A stretch of DNA of 44,662 bases from an uncultured Eubacteriales bacterium. Lineage in GTDB: Bacteria > Bacillota > Clostridia > Monoglobales > Monoglobaceae. Positions 30,083-38,098 of the stretch are shown here, one piece after another. The stretch spans positions 1-44,662 of the forward strand of contig CAOKIL010000005.1 in the NCBI GenBank assembly GCA_948468535.1, given 5' to 3'. Below the pieces are notes generated by a model. That model made no database searches. It was not told where the DNA came from and saw only the letters and a list, made by a program, of their open reading frames with translations. The translations under genes were made by a program, and so were the position numbers. Within the stretch, counting starts at the first letter, position 1. Each line of letters begins with the position of its first letter.

Positions 30083-31288
30083 TTGGGACTTATCGTTCAA
30101 AAATTCGGAGGTAGTTCGGTTGCCGATGCCGCAAAAGTGATGAATGTGGCAGAAAGAGTTACCGATACCTATAAAGAAGGCAATCAGGTTATTGTAGTCG
30201 TATCGGCGCAGGGTGATACGACTGATGACCTTATAGATAAAGCCAATGAGATTAATCCTAAGGCTTCAATGCGTGAGATGGATATGCTCCTATCAAGTGG
30301 TGAGCAGATTTCAATTGCTCTGCTTGCTATGGCGATTGAAAAGCTCGGCTGTCCGGTTATTTCACTTACCGGCTGGCAGGCAGGGTTTAATACAAATGCA
30401 ATGTCAGGCAACGCGCGTATTAACAGAATCAATACTGAGCGTATGCAGGCGGAGCTCGATCGAAATAAGATTATCGTTGTTGCAGGATTCCAGGGTATAG
30501 ACAAGTACGATGATATAACCACTCTTGGCCGCGGCGGAAGCGATACATCAGCGGTTGCTATTGCCGCCGCACTCCGCGCAGAGAGATGCGAGATTTACAC
30601 GGACGTTGACGGAGTATACACCGCAGATCCGCGTATTTGTGCCGATGCCAAGAAGCTTGAAGAAATCACATATGACGAGATGCTGGAGCTGGCAAGTCTT
30701 GGCGCAAACGTGCTGCACAACCGAAGTGTTGAGATGGCTAAGAAGTACAATGTAAAATTAGAAGTTAAATCAAGTTTTGAACGAGTGCCCGGCACCGTTG
30801 TTAAGGAGGTAGTTAATGTGGAAAAAATGTTAATCAGAGGAGTAACCCGTGATAACGATGTTGCAAGAATAGCGGTTGTTGGTCTTGAAAATACACCGGG
30901 AATAGCTTTCAGAATCTTCTCGGCGCTGGCCCAGGAGAACATAAATGTGGATATGATACTTCAGTCTGTCGGCAGAGAGGGCACAAAGGATATCGCCTTC
31001 ACTGTAACGCGTGAAAACGAGGCAAAGACTCTTGAAGTTCTTGAAGAGTTAAAAGGCAGTCTGAACTATAAAGAAGTCAACCACAGAGACGACCTGTCAA
31101 AGGTCTCGATTGTCGGCGCAGGTATGGTTAATAATCCGGGGGTTGCCGCAAAAATGTTTGAGGCTCTTTATGACAACGATATAAACATCCATATGATTTC
31201 TACATCGGAAATTAAGGTTTCTGTCCTGCTTAAACTTGAAAACGCAGAAAGAGCGGTCAGAGTAATCCACGATAAGTTTAATATATAA
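30083..31288 (+). CDS. lysC: Aspartate kinase, alpha subunit (LysC-type)
   Basis: Phosphorylates aspartate to start lysine, methionine and threonine synthesis. The 401-residue chain has the kinase domain with VQKFGGSSVAD near the N-terminus, FQGIDKYDDITTLGRGGSDTSAVAIAAAL (about 137-165), and YTDVDGVYTADPRI. It ends with two ACT domains (about 265-401, TPGIAFRIFSALAQENINVDMI and NNPGVAAKMFEALYDNDINIHMIS). The start is TTG 30083 after GGAGGG. The absence of a fused homoserine dehydrogenase and the internal start at 30818 resemble B. subtilis aspartokinase II. Confidence 0.95.
   Translation: MGLIVQKFGGSSVADAAKVMNVAERVTDTYKEGNQVIVVVSAQGDTTDDLIDKANEINPKASMREMDMLLSSGEQISIALLAMAIEKLGCPVISLTGWQAGFNTNAMSGNARINRINTERMQAELDRNKIIVVAGFQGIDKYDDITTLGRGGSDTSAVAIAAALRAERCEIYTDVDGVYTADPRICADAKKLEEITYDEMLELASLGANVLHNRSVEMAKKYNVKLEVKSSFERVPGTVVKEVVNVEKMLIRGVTRDNDVARIAVVGLENTPGIAFRIFSALAQENINVDMILQSVGREGTKDIAFTVTRENEAKTLEVLEELKGSLNYKEVNHRDDLSKVSIVGAGMVNNPGVAAKMFEALYDNDINIHMISTSEIKVSVLLKLENAERAVRVIHDKFNI
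30818..31288 (+). CDS. lysC: Aspartate kinase beta subunit from in-frame internal start
   Basis: Inside lysC, AAGGAGG (30803-30809) lies 8 nt before an in-frame GTG (30818-30820), which is codon 246 of the alpha reading frame. Translation from it would give 156 residues consisting of the two ACT domains (VEKMLIRGVTRDNDVARI onwards). In B. subtilis lysC an independent beta subunit of this size starts at the same relative codon, and an alpha2beta2 enzyme results. The site is as strong as the true starts of neighbouring genes. Expression is predicted, not shown. Confidence 0.7.
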   Translation: MEKMLIRGVTRDNDVARIAVVGLENTPGIAFRIFSALAQENINVDMILQSVGREGTKDIAFTVTRENEAKTLEVLEELKGSLNYKEVNHRDDLSKVSIVGAGMVNNPGVAAKMFEALYDNDINIHMISTSEIKVSVLLKLENAERAVRVIHDKFNI

Positions 31289-32005
31289 ATGAAGACAGTA
31301 TTGATCACGGGGGCGTCGCGCGGAATCGGCGCGGCGACTGCCAAACGTTTTGCAGCCGGCGGATACCGGGTGATTGTAAACTATAATAAGTCCGAAGCAG
31401 AAGCCAAGCTGCTTAAAAAATCTGTCGGTGCATACATAATAAAAGCAGATGTCAGAATCCCGCATGAAGTCAATGCAATGATGGAGAGGATTGAGAGTGA
31501 GTTCGGCGGCGCAGACGTGATAATAAATAACGCAGGGATTTCAAAATTTAATCTGTTCACAGACGTAACCGAGGACGAGTGGCAGGAGATAATAAACGTG
31601 AACCTAAGCGGCGCATATCGTGTAATGCGTCATGGTATAAAGCCGATGATTGTGAAAAAAAGCGGCTGTGTTATAAACATTTCATCCATGTGGGGGCAGG
31701 TTGGAAGTTCGTGCGAGACAGCATACAGTGCGTCAAAAGCAGGGCTTATCGGTCTGACTAAGGCTCTCGCCAAAGAACTTGGACCTTCAAATATCCGAGT
31801 GAATTGTATAGCCCCCGGAGTAATTGATACTGATATGAACGGTTCGCTTTCTGCTGAGGTGATTAAAGAACTACAGGACGAAACGCCGCTTATGCGATTA
31901 GGCAAACCTGAGGATATCGCCGAACTTGCGTTTTTTCTTGCAAGCGATGCGGCAAACTTTATAACAGGTCAGGTGATAGGCTCAAACGGCGGCTTTGTGA
32001 TATAA
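31289..32005 (+). CDS. Short-chain dehydrogenase/reductase, YmfI-like
   Basis: The 238-residue protein has TGASRGIG for NAD(P) binding (residues 7-14), NNAG, the catalytic Ser in NISSMWG and the Tyr/Lys pair in AYSASKAG. The central sequence (INISSMWGQVGSSCETAYSA) is the form I associate with clostridial relatives of YmfI, the EF-P 5-aminopentanone reductase, rather than with FabG of fatty-acid synthesis. That is recognition of sequence style, not proof. The ATG directly abuts the lysC stop without its own ribosome site, so translation is probably coupled. Confidence 0.8.
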   Translation: MKTVLITGASRGIGAATAKRFAAGGYRVIVNYNKSEAEAKLLKKSVGAYIIKADVRIPHEVNAMMERIESEFGGADVIINNAGISKFNLFTDVTEDEWQEIINVNLSGAYRVMRHGIKPMIVKKSGCVINISSMWGQVGSSCETAYSASKAGLIGLTKALAKELGPSNIRVNCIAPGVIDTDMNGSLSAEVIKELQDETPLMRLGKPEDIAELAFFLASDAANFITGQVIGSNGGFVI

Positions 32006-32033
32006 ATGTACTTTCAGTGAAAGGAAAACAGCG

Positions 32034-33185
32034 ATGGAATATATAAAAACTGTATTTGCTGACAGGATTTCAAAGGCCGTAATAAGCAATCCAAAGTCCA
32101 AAACCGCTGAGTACAGGAAAATAATACTGACACTCAAAAATATCGGCGGTAAGGAAAAATATCAGATTGAACGATTCAATGACAAGCAGGTGTTTCACGA
32201 GAATATTGAGCTGAATGAGGCTATGGCAACGGCTGAAAAAATAATGTCTGACGGTGGCTATCGTCAGCTTGACGCATGGGGCAAATCAGCGTCATATATG
32301 ATAAAAATGTCAAAAAAGGGCAAAGAAAGCCTTGTAAAAAAGCGGACTTCCGATAATCAGAATATTCCTAAGGTGACAAATTCCAATAACAGAAAGAAAA
32401 ATTATATTTTAAAAGAAAACGAGAATATTCCGCCGCTTATTGACTTGGGGATTTTCACAAAAGACGGTCATATCGTCAATGCTATGTATGATAAGTATAA
32501 GCAGATAAACAGGTTTGTCGAGATTGTTGATGATGTGATTCCGAACAACGTTTCAGAGACCTTGAATATAATAGATTTTGGCTGCGGAAAGTCATATCTG
32601 ACGTTTATACTGTATTATTATCTAACAGAGATAAAGGGCAAATCAGCGAATATAACAGGACTTGACCTAAAGACAGACGTGATTGAAAAATGCAATCGCC
32701 TTGCTGAAAAGTATGGATACAGCGGACTAAGGTTTGAAGTTGGCGATATTAACGGCTATGATTCTAAGGTTAATCCGGATATGGTGATAACGCTTCACGC
32801 ATGCGACACCGCGACAGATTTTGCACTGTATAATGCGGTCAAGTGGGGAGCTGAAACGATATTGTCTGTGCCGTGCTGTCAGCATGAGTTGAACTCGCAG
32901 ATAAGTACAGAAAACTTTGCGGCAATCACGGACTATGGCTTAATAAAAGAGCGGTTTTCTGCTCTTGCAACCGATGCAATACGCGGCAAGCTTTTGGAGA
33001 GCGAGGGATATTCTGTACAGATGCTGGAGTTTGTGGACTTTGAACATTCGCCTAAAAATCTGCTTATACGCGCCGTAAAGAAGAATATCAGCCGTGAAAA
33101 AAGAGAAACTGCAAAACAAAAAGCTCAATCGCTGATGCGTGAATTCAGCTTTAAACCAACTTTATATGAGCTTCTTAATAAATAA
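32034..33185 (+). CDS. SAM-dependent methyltransferase (PF13679-like)
   Basis: The 383-residue protein has a class I methyltransferase domain from about 160. Its SAM-binding motif is NIIDFGCGKSYLTFILYYYL, followed by GLDLKTDVIEKCN and a characteristic LHACDTATDFAL and VPCCQHELN pair. The latter is typical of the METTL25/PF13679 group, whose members modify RNA or ribosomal targets. The N-terminal 130 residues are a separate basic domain (KSGKESLVKKRTSDNQ-type composition). ATG 32034 follows AAAGGAAA. It ends the hom-thrB-lysC unit at a strong terminator. Confidence 0.8.
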   Translation: MEYIKTVFADRISKAVISNPKSKTAEYRKIILTLKNIGGKEKYQIERFNDKQVFHENIELNEAMATAEKIMSDGGYRQLDAWGKSASYMIKMSKKGKESLVKKRTSDNQNIPKVTNSNNRKKNYILKENENIPPLIDLGIFTKDGHIVNAMYDKYKQINRFVEIVDDVIPNNVSETLNIIDFGCGKSYLTFILYYYLTEIKGKSANITGLDLKTDVIEKCNRLAEKYGYSGLRFEVGDINGYDSKVNPDMVITLHACDTATDFALYNAVKWGAETILSVPCCQHELNSQISTENFAAITDYGLIKERFSALATDAIRGKLLESEGYSVQMLEFVDFEHSPKNLLIRAVKKNISREKRETAKQKAQSLMREFSFKPTLYELLNK

Positions 33186-33222
33186 ATCCGTATTACTTCA
33201 AAAGTAATACGGATTTATTTAA
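33181..33222. terminator. Bidirectional terminator between convergent genes
   Basis: An 18-bp perfect stem (33181-33198 with 33202-33219) with a 3-nt loop includes the methyltransferase stop codon. It is flanked by A-rich and T-rich ends and can serve both the methyltransferase gene and the M23 peptidase gene. Confidence 0.9.
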
Positions 33223-33224
33223 AA

Positions 33225-34238
33225 TCAGTCAATATAAATTGTTTCTTCAGATTCTTCATCGTCATCATAATCATACGGCTCTGTGCTCGGACTTGAGACA
33301 GCCGCTGATGCTGAACTTTGGGCAGATGACGGAGTGGCAGAGGCTGCTGAACCGAGAGTTGCTGCGGATTCTTCATCACCCGTTGCCTTGGGTATATAGT
33401 CAACCTCTTCAAACTTCACAAACTGTTTTGGATCAAGGAAAGTATCGTCTAATTTTATTTCAAAGTGCAGATGCGGTTCATCCTCAATTTCGCATACGGC
33501 GGTCTTGCCGATTTTGCCGATTACATCGCCCTTTTTAAGCGGTGTTCCTATCGGCTCGCTTGTTGCGTCTTTCAGGTTTGAATATACACTGTCAGTTCCG
33601 TCATCGTCATGGTGAACCACAACTGTTGTGCCGAACAAGCTGTCCTCATATACCTTTTTGAGCGTGCCGTCTTTTATCACCGTTACAGGTGTGTCCATGT
33701 TTGCAGCTATATCAACTCCGGCATGAGTTCTCCAGTCCTTCATTGTCTCTGAATACGTCAGGTCAGAGTCCGAAAAGTCTTTGGCTATCTTGCCGGAAAC
33801 CGGAGCTTGTCCGAGAGTTTTAGTTTCACTGCTGCCCGACGGGGTTTGTTCGTCAGACATTGTTGCCGCAGTCTTGCTGCTTACTTTAGCTGTCGGTGAT
33901 GGCTCATTGTCGTCTACAGGCAGTGCGTTGGCGTTTGCCGGAACACTCTCGGCATACGGTGCAGCAGTTGATGACACTGCGCTTGCGGATTGTTTATTGT
34001 CGTTTTTCTTAGCGGTGTTGTTTGGCAGTAATGCACTTATTACAGCATAGATACCGATGGCAGTAATCCCCAGTAAAAGGATTATGTAAAATCCTTTTCT
34101 CTTTGCCGAAACTGCCTCTGCTGCCTGACGTGAATGTCTGTCTGTTGGTGGGTCTACGATAGTGCGGCGGTCGTAATTATCAGCGCCGGTGCGTCTGTTT
34201 GATCTGCCTCTGTCGGGCTTTTCGTTTTTATTATTCAT
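33225..34238 (-). CDS. Membrane-anchored M23-family peptidase-like protein
   Basis: The 337-residue protein has a basic cytoplasmic N-terminus (1-47), one membrane helix (50-70), and a Ser/Ala/Thr-rich linker (75-150). An M23 domain follows with its zinc ligands H172 and D176 (THAGVDIAA) and H256-L-H258 (EPHLHFEI). A low-complexity Ser/Ala tail ending in an acidic DYDDDEESEE segment closes the protein. Such enzymes cut peptidoglycan cross-bridges outside the membrane. The topology resembles clostridial SpoIIQ, but no sporulation neighbour supports that name. ATG 34238 has a GAGGTG site. Confidence 0.85.
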   Translation of the reverse strand: MNNKNEKPDRGRSNRRTGADNYDRRTIVDPPTDRHSRQAAEAVSAKRKGFYIILLLGITAIGIYAVISALLPNNTAKKNDNKQSASAVSSTAAPYAESVPANANALPVDDNEPSPTAKVSSKTAATMSDEQTPSGSSETKTLGQAPVSGKIAKDFSDSDLTYSETMKDWRTHAGVDIAANMDTPVTVIKDGTLKKVYEDSLFGTTVVVHHDDDGTDSVYSNLKDATSEPIGTPLKKGDVIGKIGKTAVCEIEDEPHLHFEIKLDDTFLDPKQFVKFEEVDYIPKATGDEESAATLGSAASATPSSAQSSASAAVSSPSTEPYDYDDDEESEETIYID

Positions 34239-34310
34239 TTTATCACCTCGATAACAGTGTTTCCCATATTTTTGAGTTTATACATTATTTTTGAATTTGA
34301 GGTTTTTATA

Positions 34311-34407
34311 AAAATTTATCAAGACTTTGGTGACTTTACCGCCGCGGCTTGGCATGGCGGAATATGGGTTCGGCGTTGAATTCAAAGGCAAAGCCTTGAT
34401 AAATTTT
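34311..34407. repeat. 97-bp palindromic element (MITE-like)
   Basis: Terminal inverted repeats of 19 nt with one mismatch bound the element: AAAATTTATCAAG-a-CTTTG at 34311-34329 and CAAAG-c-CTTGATAAATTTT at 34389-34407. Inside, CCGCC (34339-34343) pairs with GGCGG (34356-34360). Read on the minus strand it is open and spells LPLNSTPNPYSAMPSRGG. I recall similar strings from spurious clostridial ORFs, which suggests a dispersed repeat. No clear target-site duplication was found. It sits between the divergent M23 and ispE genes. Confidence 0.5.
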
Positions 34408-34411
34408 AAAT

Positions 34412-34440
34412 TTGACATTTTGCAGATATAGTGATAGATT
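34412..34440 (+). promoter_or_regulatory. Promoter of ispE
   Basis: TTGACA (34412-34417) and TAGATT (34435-34440) are spaced by 17 bp, starting 4 bp after the palindromic element. Confidence 0.55.
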
Positions 34441-34483
34441 AATAGCAGACTTATGAAATACGAAATTTTGGGGAGAAAAATCA

Positions 34484-35335
34484 ATGAACAACTCAATAAC
34501 AAAGCAGTGCCGGGCAAAAATAAATCTCGCAATTGATGTTTTGAACAGGAGACCAAACGGCTATCACGATGTCCGTATGATTATGCAGCAGGTAGATATC
34601 TTTGATACAGTAAAAATAGATTTGCGGAGTGACGGCAAAATAGTTCTGTATGGCGAAAATATGCCTCTCGATGATACTAACCTCGCATATCGTGCGGCAC
34701 AAGCATATTTTGATTCGGTAGAAATCAAAAATATCGGCTGCGATATTCACATAGATAAGCAAATCCCGATGGGGGCAGGTATGGCAGGCGGAAGCACGGA
34801 CGCCGCGGGTGTTATAAACGGACTTGATGAACTGCTTGGCAAAGATATGAGTCTCGAAAACAGAATGAAAATAGGTGGCAAACTCGGCGCAGATATTCCG
34901 TTCTGTATAATGGGCGGTTGTGTGCTTGCCGAAGGTATAGGCGATGTGCTGACACCATTGCCGGAGCTGCCTAAAGTATATTATCTTATTGCAAAGCCTG
35001 AACAAAGTGTTTCGACCAAATGGGTGTATAAGCATCTGGATTTTACCCAAAAACCAAAGAATCTCAATATTGATGCGATTGTTTCAGCGATTAGAAAAGG
35101 TGATTTAAATGAGATTTATAAAAATATGGGTAACATTCTTGAAAATTCAACAACAACGATATGTTCGAAAGTCGAGATATATAAATCCAAAATGACAGAA
35201 CTCGGTGCAAAGGTTTCGCTGATGAGCGGCAGCGGCAGCGCGGTGTTTGGCATTTTTGAGGATAAAGCAGATGTAAATCAGGCATTTGAATTGTTTAAAT
35301 CTGCTCATAAAGATGCGGAACTTTGGCTTGTGTAA
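34484..35335 (+). CDS. ispE: 4-diphosphocytidyl-2-C-methyl-D-erythritol kinase
   Basis: Carries out the ATP-dependent 2-phosphorylation step of the non-mevalonate (MEP) isoprenoid pathway. The 283-residue GHMP kinase starts QCRAKINLAIDVLNRRPNGYHDV, has the ATP loop PMGAGMAGGSTDAAG (about 92-106) and the C-terminal MSGSGSAVFGIF. The length is standard. GGGGAGA precedes ATG 34484. It shows that the organism uses the MEP pathway. The gene is alone with its own promoter; the purR/spoVG neighbours seen in Bacillus are not here. Confidence 0.96.
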   Translation: MNNSITKQCRAKINLAIDVLNRRPNGYHDVRMIMQQVDIFDTVKIDLRSDGKIVLYGENMPLDDTNLAYRAAQAYFDSVEIKNIGCDIHIDKQIPMGAGMAGGSTDAAGVINGLDELLGKDMSLENRMKIGGKLGADIPFCIMGGCVLAEGIGDVLTPLPELPKVYYLIAKPEQSVSTKWVYKHLDFTQKPKNLNIDAIVSAIRKGDLNEIYKNMGNILENSTTTICSKVEIYKSKMTELGAKVSLMSGSGSAVFGIFEDKADVNQAFELFKSAHKDAELWLV

Positions 35336-35390
35336 ACAAAATATATTAATAAATCAGTAATATTTGCTTGAATTTTGAATATATTTGCGG

Positions 35391-35419
35391 TTTACAGCTT
35401 TATTCAGGCGTGTTATAAT
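35391..35419 (+). promoter_or_regulatory. Promoter of typA
   Basis: TTTACA (35391-35396) and TATAAT (35414-35419) are spaced by 17 bp. The leader before the ATG is about 140 nt. Confidence 0.75.
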
Positions 35420-35439
35420 AAAAAATATGCCAAGTAACA

Positions 35440-35537
35440 CAAAGGCTTTCCCTTTGCTGAAATCTGCATAAATGTCCGATTTTAGAGGGTTAAGGGGGAT
35501 TTTATCCCCCTTGGCTTTGCAAACTCAAATAGTTTGC
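35440..35537 (+). promoter_or_regulatory. Three consecutive hairpins in the typA leader
   Basis: CAAAGG/CCTTTG (35440-35445 with 35451-35456), AAGGGGGAT/ATCCCCCTT (35492-35500 with 35504-35512) and GCAAACT/AGTTTGC (35519-35525 with 35531-35537) are all perfect. None is followed by a U-tract, so they are not terminators. They could stabilise the RNA, bind a regulator, or be an inserted small repeat. TypA is stress- and cold-linked in other bacteria. Confidence 0.45.
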
Positions 35538-35568
35538 GGAGGTTGTGACGAGTTGAAGGAGCGGAATT

Positions 35569-37386
35569 ATGGTTAGAGAAGATTTAAGAAATATAGCAAT
35601 TATTGCTCACGTTGACCACGGTAAGACAACATTGGTTGATGAAATGCTCAAACAGGGCGGTATCTACCGAGAAAATCAGGTTGTTGAAGAACGCGTTATG
35701 GATAATAATGATTTGGAACGTGAACGCGGAATTACGATTCTTGCCAAGAACACATCTGTGTATTATGACGGTATTAAGATAAACATAATTGATACACCGG
35801 GGCATGCTGATTTCAGCGGCGAGGTTGAACGTATACTTAAAATGGTTAACGGCGTTATTCTGTTGGTTGACGCAGCGGAGGGTCCTATGCCCCAGACACG
35901 TTTTGTTCTGCAAAAAGCGCTTGAAATGAACCATCGTGTTATCATCGTTGTCAATAAGATTGACAGACCTGATGCAAGACTTGACGAGATACCTGATGAG
36001 GTTCTTGACCTGCTTATTGATCTTGAGGCAAATGATGAGCAGCTTGAAAGCCCCATTCTGTTTTGTTCGGGCAGAGCCGGCACGGCGTCGCTTTCGCAGT
36101 ATGAAGAAGGCAAGGACTTGAAGGTTCTTTTTGAAACGATAAAGGACTATATTCCAGCGCCTGAGGGTGATGAGACCGGCTCACTGCAGATGCTTGTATC
36201 ATCTATTGATTATAACGACTATGTAGGCAGAATAGGTATCGGACGTATTGAGCGCGGAGAAGTTAAGCAAAACCAGGAGGTTATGGTCAGCGAATATCAC
36301 AACAATCATGACCCGTACAAGGCAAAGATGGTTAATCTGTATCAGATTGACGGACTTAACAGAACCCCTGTAGAGACAGCAAAAGTCGGTGATATTATTT
36401 GTTTCTCAGGTATACCTGAAATCACAATAGGAGATACAATTGCAACTCAGGACGATTCTACTCCCCTGCCGTTTGTTAAGATAAGCGAACCAACTATCGA
36501 GATGACGTTTTCTGTAAACGACAGTCCGTTTGCCGGACAGGAGGGTAAGTTTGTCACGTCAAGACAGTTGCGCGACCGTTTAATGCGTGAGCTTTTGAAG
36601 GACGTTTCACTCCGAGTTGAAGAAGGCGACACGACCGACAGTTTTAAGGTGGCAGGCAGAGGCGAAATGCACATTTCGATTTTGATTGAGACTATGCGTC
36701 GTGAGGGTTATGAATTCTCTGTCGGCACACCGAAGGTTTTGTATAAGGAAATCGACGGAGTTAAGTGTGAGCCTATTGAAAAGGTAGTTATAGACGTGCC
36801 TGAAGAATCAATGGGCGCGGTTATGGACAAACTCGGTCAGCGCAAGGCGGAAATGGTCTCAATGGCTCCGCAGGGGGCAAGAATGAGACTTGAATATCTC
36901 ATCCCTGCACGCGGACTTTTGGGTTATAGAAACGAGTTCCTTACCGATACCAAAGGTGAAGGAATACTTAATTCGGTATTCCATGAATATCAGCCATTTA
37001 AGGGCGATATAAACAGCAGACATACAGGATCGCTGATTGCGTTTGAAACAGGTGAAGCAGTAGGCTACGGACTGTTTAAGGTTCAGGACAGAGGTTCGCT
37101 CTTTATATCACCGGGCACAAAGGTATATGAAGGTATGGTTGTTGGAATTAACCCCAAAATGGAGGATATGAACGTCAATGTCTGCAAAAAGAAGCAGCTT
37201 ACCAACACGCGTGCATCGGGCAGTGATGAGGCACTCAAACTTGTACCGCCGGTTCAGATGAGCCTTGAAGCGTGTCTTGAATTTTTGGCGGAGGACGAAA
37301 TCCTGGAGGTTACACCCGAAAGCCTGAGAATAAGAAAGAAGATTTTAAATAATCAGCTCAGAGCAAAAGCAAAGAATAAAAAGTAA
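35569..37386 (+). CDS. typA: Ribosome-associated GTPase TypA/BipA
   Basis: The 605-residue translational GTPase has G1 AHVDHGKTTLVDEML, the switch I RERGITILAKN, G3 DTPGHADFSGEV and G4 NKIDRPDAR. EF-G-like domains II, III and V and the BipA-specific C-terminal domain follow. TypA binds the 70S ribosome and helps large-subunit assembly and growth under stress or cold. Domain order and length are normal. AAGGAG precedes ATG 35569. It is monocistronic, with promoter and terminator visible. Confidence 0.97.
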   Translation: MVREDLRNIAIIAHVDHGKTTLVDEMLKQGGIYRENQVVEERVMDNNDLERERGITILAKNTSVYYDGIKINIIDTPGHADFSGEVERILKMVNGVILLVDAAEGPMPQTRFVLQKALEMNHRVIIVVNKIDRPDARLDEIPDEVLDLLIDLEANDEQLESPILFCSGRAGTASLSQYEEGKDLKVLFETIKDYIPAPEGDETGSLQMLVSSIDYNDYVGRIGIGRIERGEVKQNQEVMVSEYHNNHDPYKAKMVNLYQIDGLNRTPVETAKVGDIICFSGIPEITIGDTIATQDDSTPLPFVKISEPTIEMTFSVNDSPFAGQEGKFVTSRQLRDRLMRELLKDVSLRVEEGDTTDSFKVAGRGEMHISILIETMRREGYEFSVGTPKVLYKEIDGVKCEPIEKVVIDVPEESMGAVMDKLGQRKAEMVSMAPQGARMRLEYLIPARGLLGYRNEFLTDTKGEGILNSVFHEYQPFKGDINSRHTGSLIAFETGEAVGYGLFKVQDRGSLFISPGTKVYEGMVVGINPKMEDMNVNVCKKKQLTNTRASGSDEALKLVPPVQMSLEACLEFLAEDEILEVTPESLRIRKKILNNQLRAKAKNKK

Positions 37387-37396
37387 TAAAAATAAT

Positions 37397-37436
37397 AAGC
37401 ATATCACTATGGCAGTGATATGCTTGTTTTTATTTT
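37397..37436 (+). terminator. Terminator of typA
   Basis: AAGCATATCACT (37397-37408) pairs perfectly with AGTGATATGCTT (37414-37425), and GTTTTTATTTT follows. The inner 18 nt (37404-37421) recur exactly at 39625-39642. Confidence 0.9.
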
Positions 37437-37456
37437 CATGCTGTTTATTATTTGAG

Positions 37457-37489
37457 TGAAACCATTTAACCAAATTTTGTGTATATAAT
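37457..37489 (+). promoter_or_regulatory. Promoter region of the sigma-factor operon, ECF-like
   Basis: TGAAACC (37457-37463) resembles the -35 box of ECF sigma factors, and TGTA lies 17 bp after TGAAAC at 37480-37483, near the CGTA/CGTC type of -10. A TATAAT at 37484-37489 could act with housekeeping sigma but lacks a good -35. The arrangement suggests autoregulation. Confidence 0.45.
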
Positions 37490-37549
37490 AATGTACATGA
37501 AAGCAACGTTGTTTTAAACAGTAATTTTAAAATAGAGGAGAGCAGTGTT

Positions 37550-38098
37550 TTGCATGACGAACAAAAACTTTTAACTAACTTAAAAAAGCGTAAGCGCGGC
37601 AGTCTTGAAAAAGTGATTGATTTATATACGCCATATGTAAGTGTGGTTGTATATAATACTGTTGGTGCGGTTTTATCCAAAGAGGATATTGAGGAAGTTG
37701 TGTCTGATGTATTTGTTTCACTTTGGCAAAACGCTGAAAACCTTGACATTAAAAAAGGCTGTATTCGTACATATATTGGTGCTGCGGCAAGAAATCGTGC
37801 TAAAAACAAACTGCGTAAAATTTTTCTGTGCAGTGAAATTAATGAGAATGTAACGGACAGTTTTAATGATCCAAACGCAGAGTTTGAAGTCAAAGAAGAA
37901 CGTGAAATTCTCATAAATCTCATAAAAAGTTTAGGTGAACCCGATAGCGAAATATTTTTCAGATACTATTATTATGAAGAACGTATATCTAAAATATCTA
38001 AGGTTACGGGAATCGCTGTAGGAACGATAAAAACAAAACTTGCACGAGGCCGCGGAAAATTGAAAAAGGCTTTAATACAAAAGGAGGTATGGCAATGA
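37550..38098 (+). CDS. ECF-type RNA polymerase sigma factor
   Basis: The 182-residue protein has region 2 (about 15-85: LIDLYTPYVSVVVYNTVGAVLSKEDIEEVVSDVFVSLWQNA, then GAAARNRAKNKLRK). Region 4 follows (about 125-175: PDSEIFFRYYYYEERISKISKVTGIAVGTIKTKLARGRGKLKKAL). There is no region 3, as usual for ECF factors. The start is TTG 37550 after GAGGAG. It overlaps the membrane-protein gene by 4 bp (ATGA), typical of sigma/anti-sigma pairs. The ECF-like promoter suggests that it activates itself. Confidence 0.88.
   Translation: MHDEQKLLTNLKKRKRGSLEKVIDLYTPYVSVVVYNTVGAVLSKEDIEEVVSDVFVSLWQNAENLDIKKGCIRTYIGAAARNRAKNKLRKIFLCSEINENVTDSFNDPNAEFEVKEEREILINLIKSLGEPDSEIFFRYYYYEERISKISKVTGIAVGTIKTKLARGRGKLKKALIQKEVWQ

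Noticed and set aside
34278..34556. Minus-strand 92-codon open frame with NPYSAMPSRGG
   Set aside because: It is a read-through of the palindromic element into antisense ispE and has no ribosome site.
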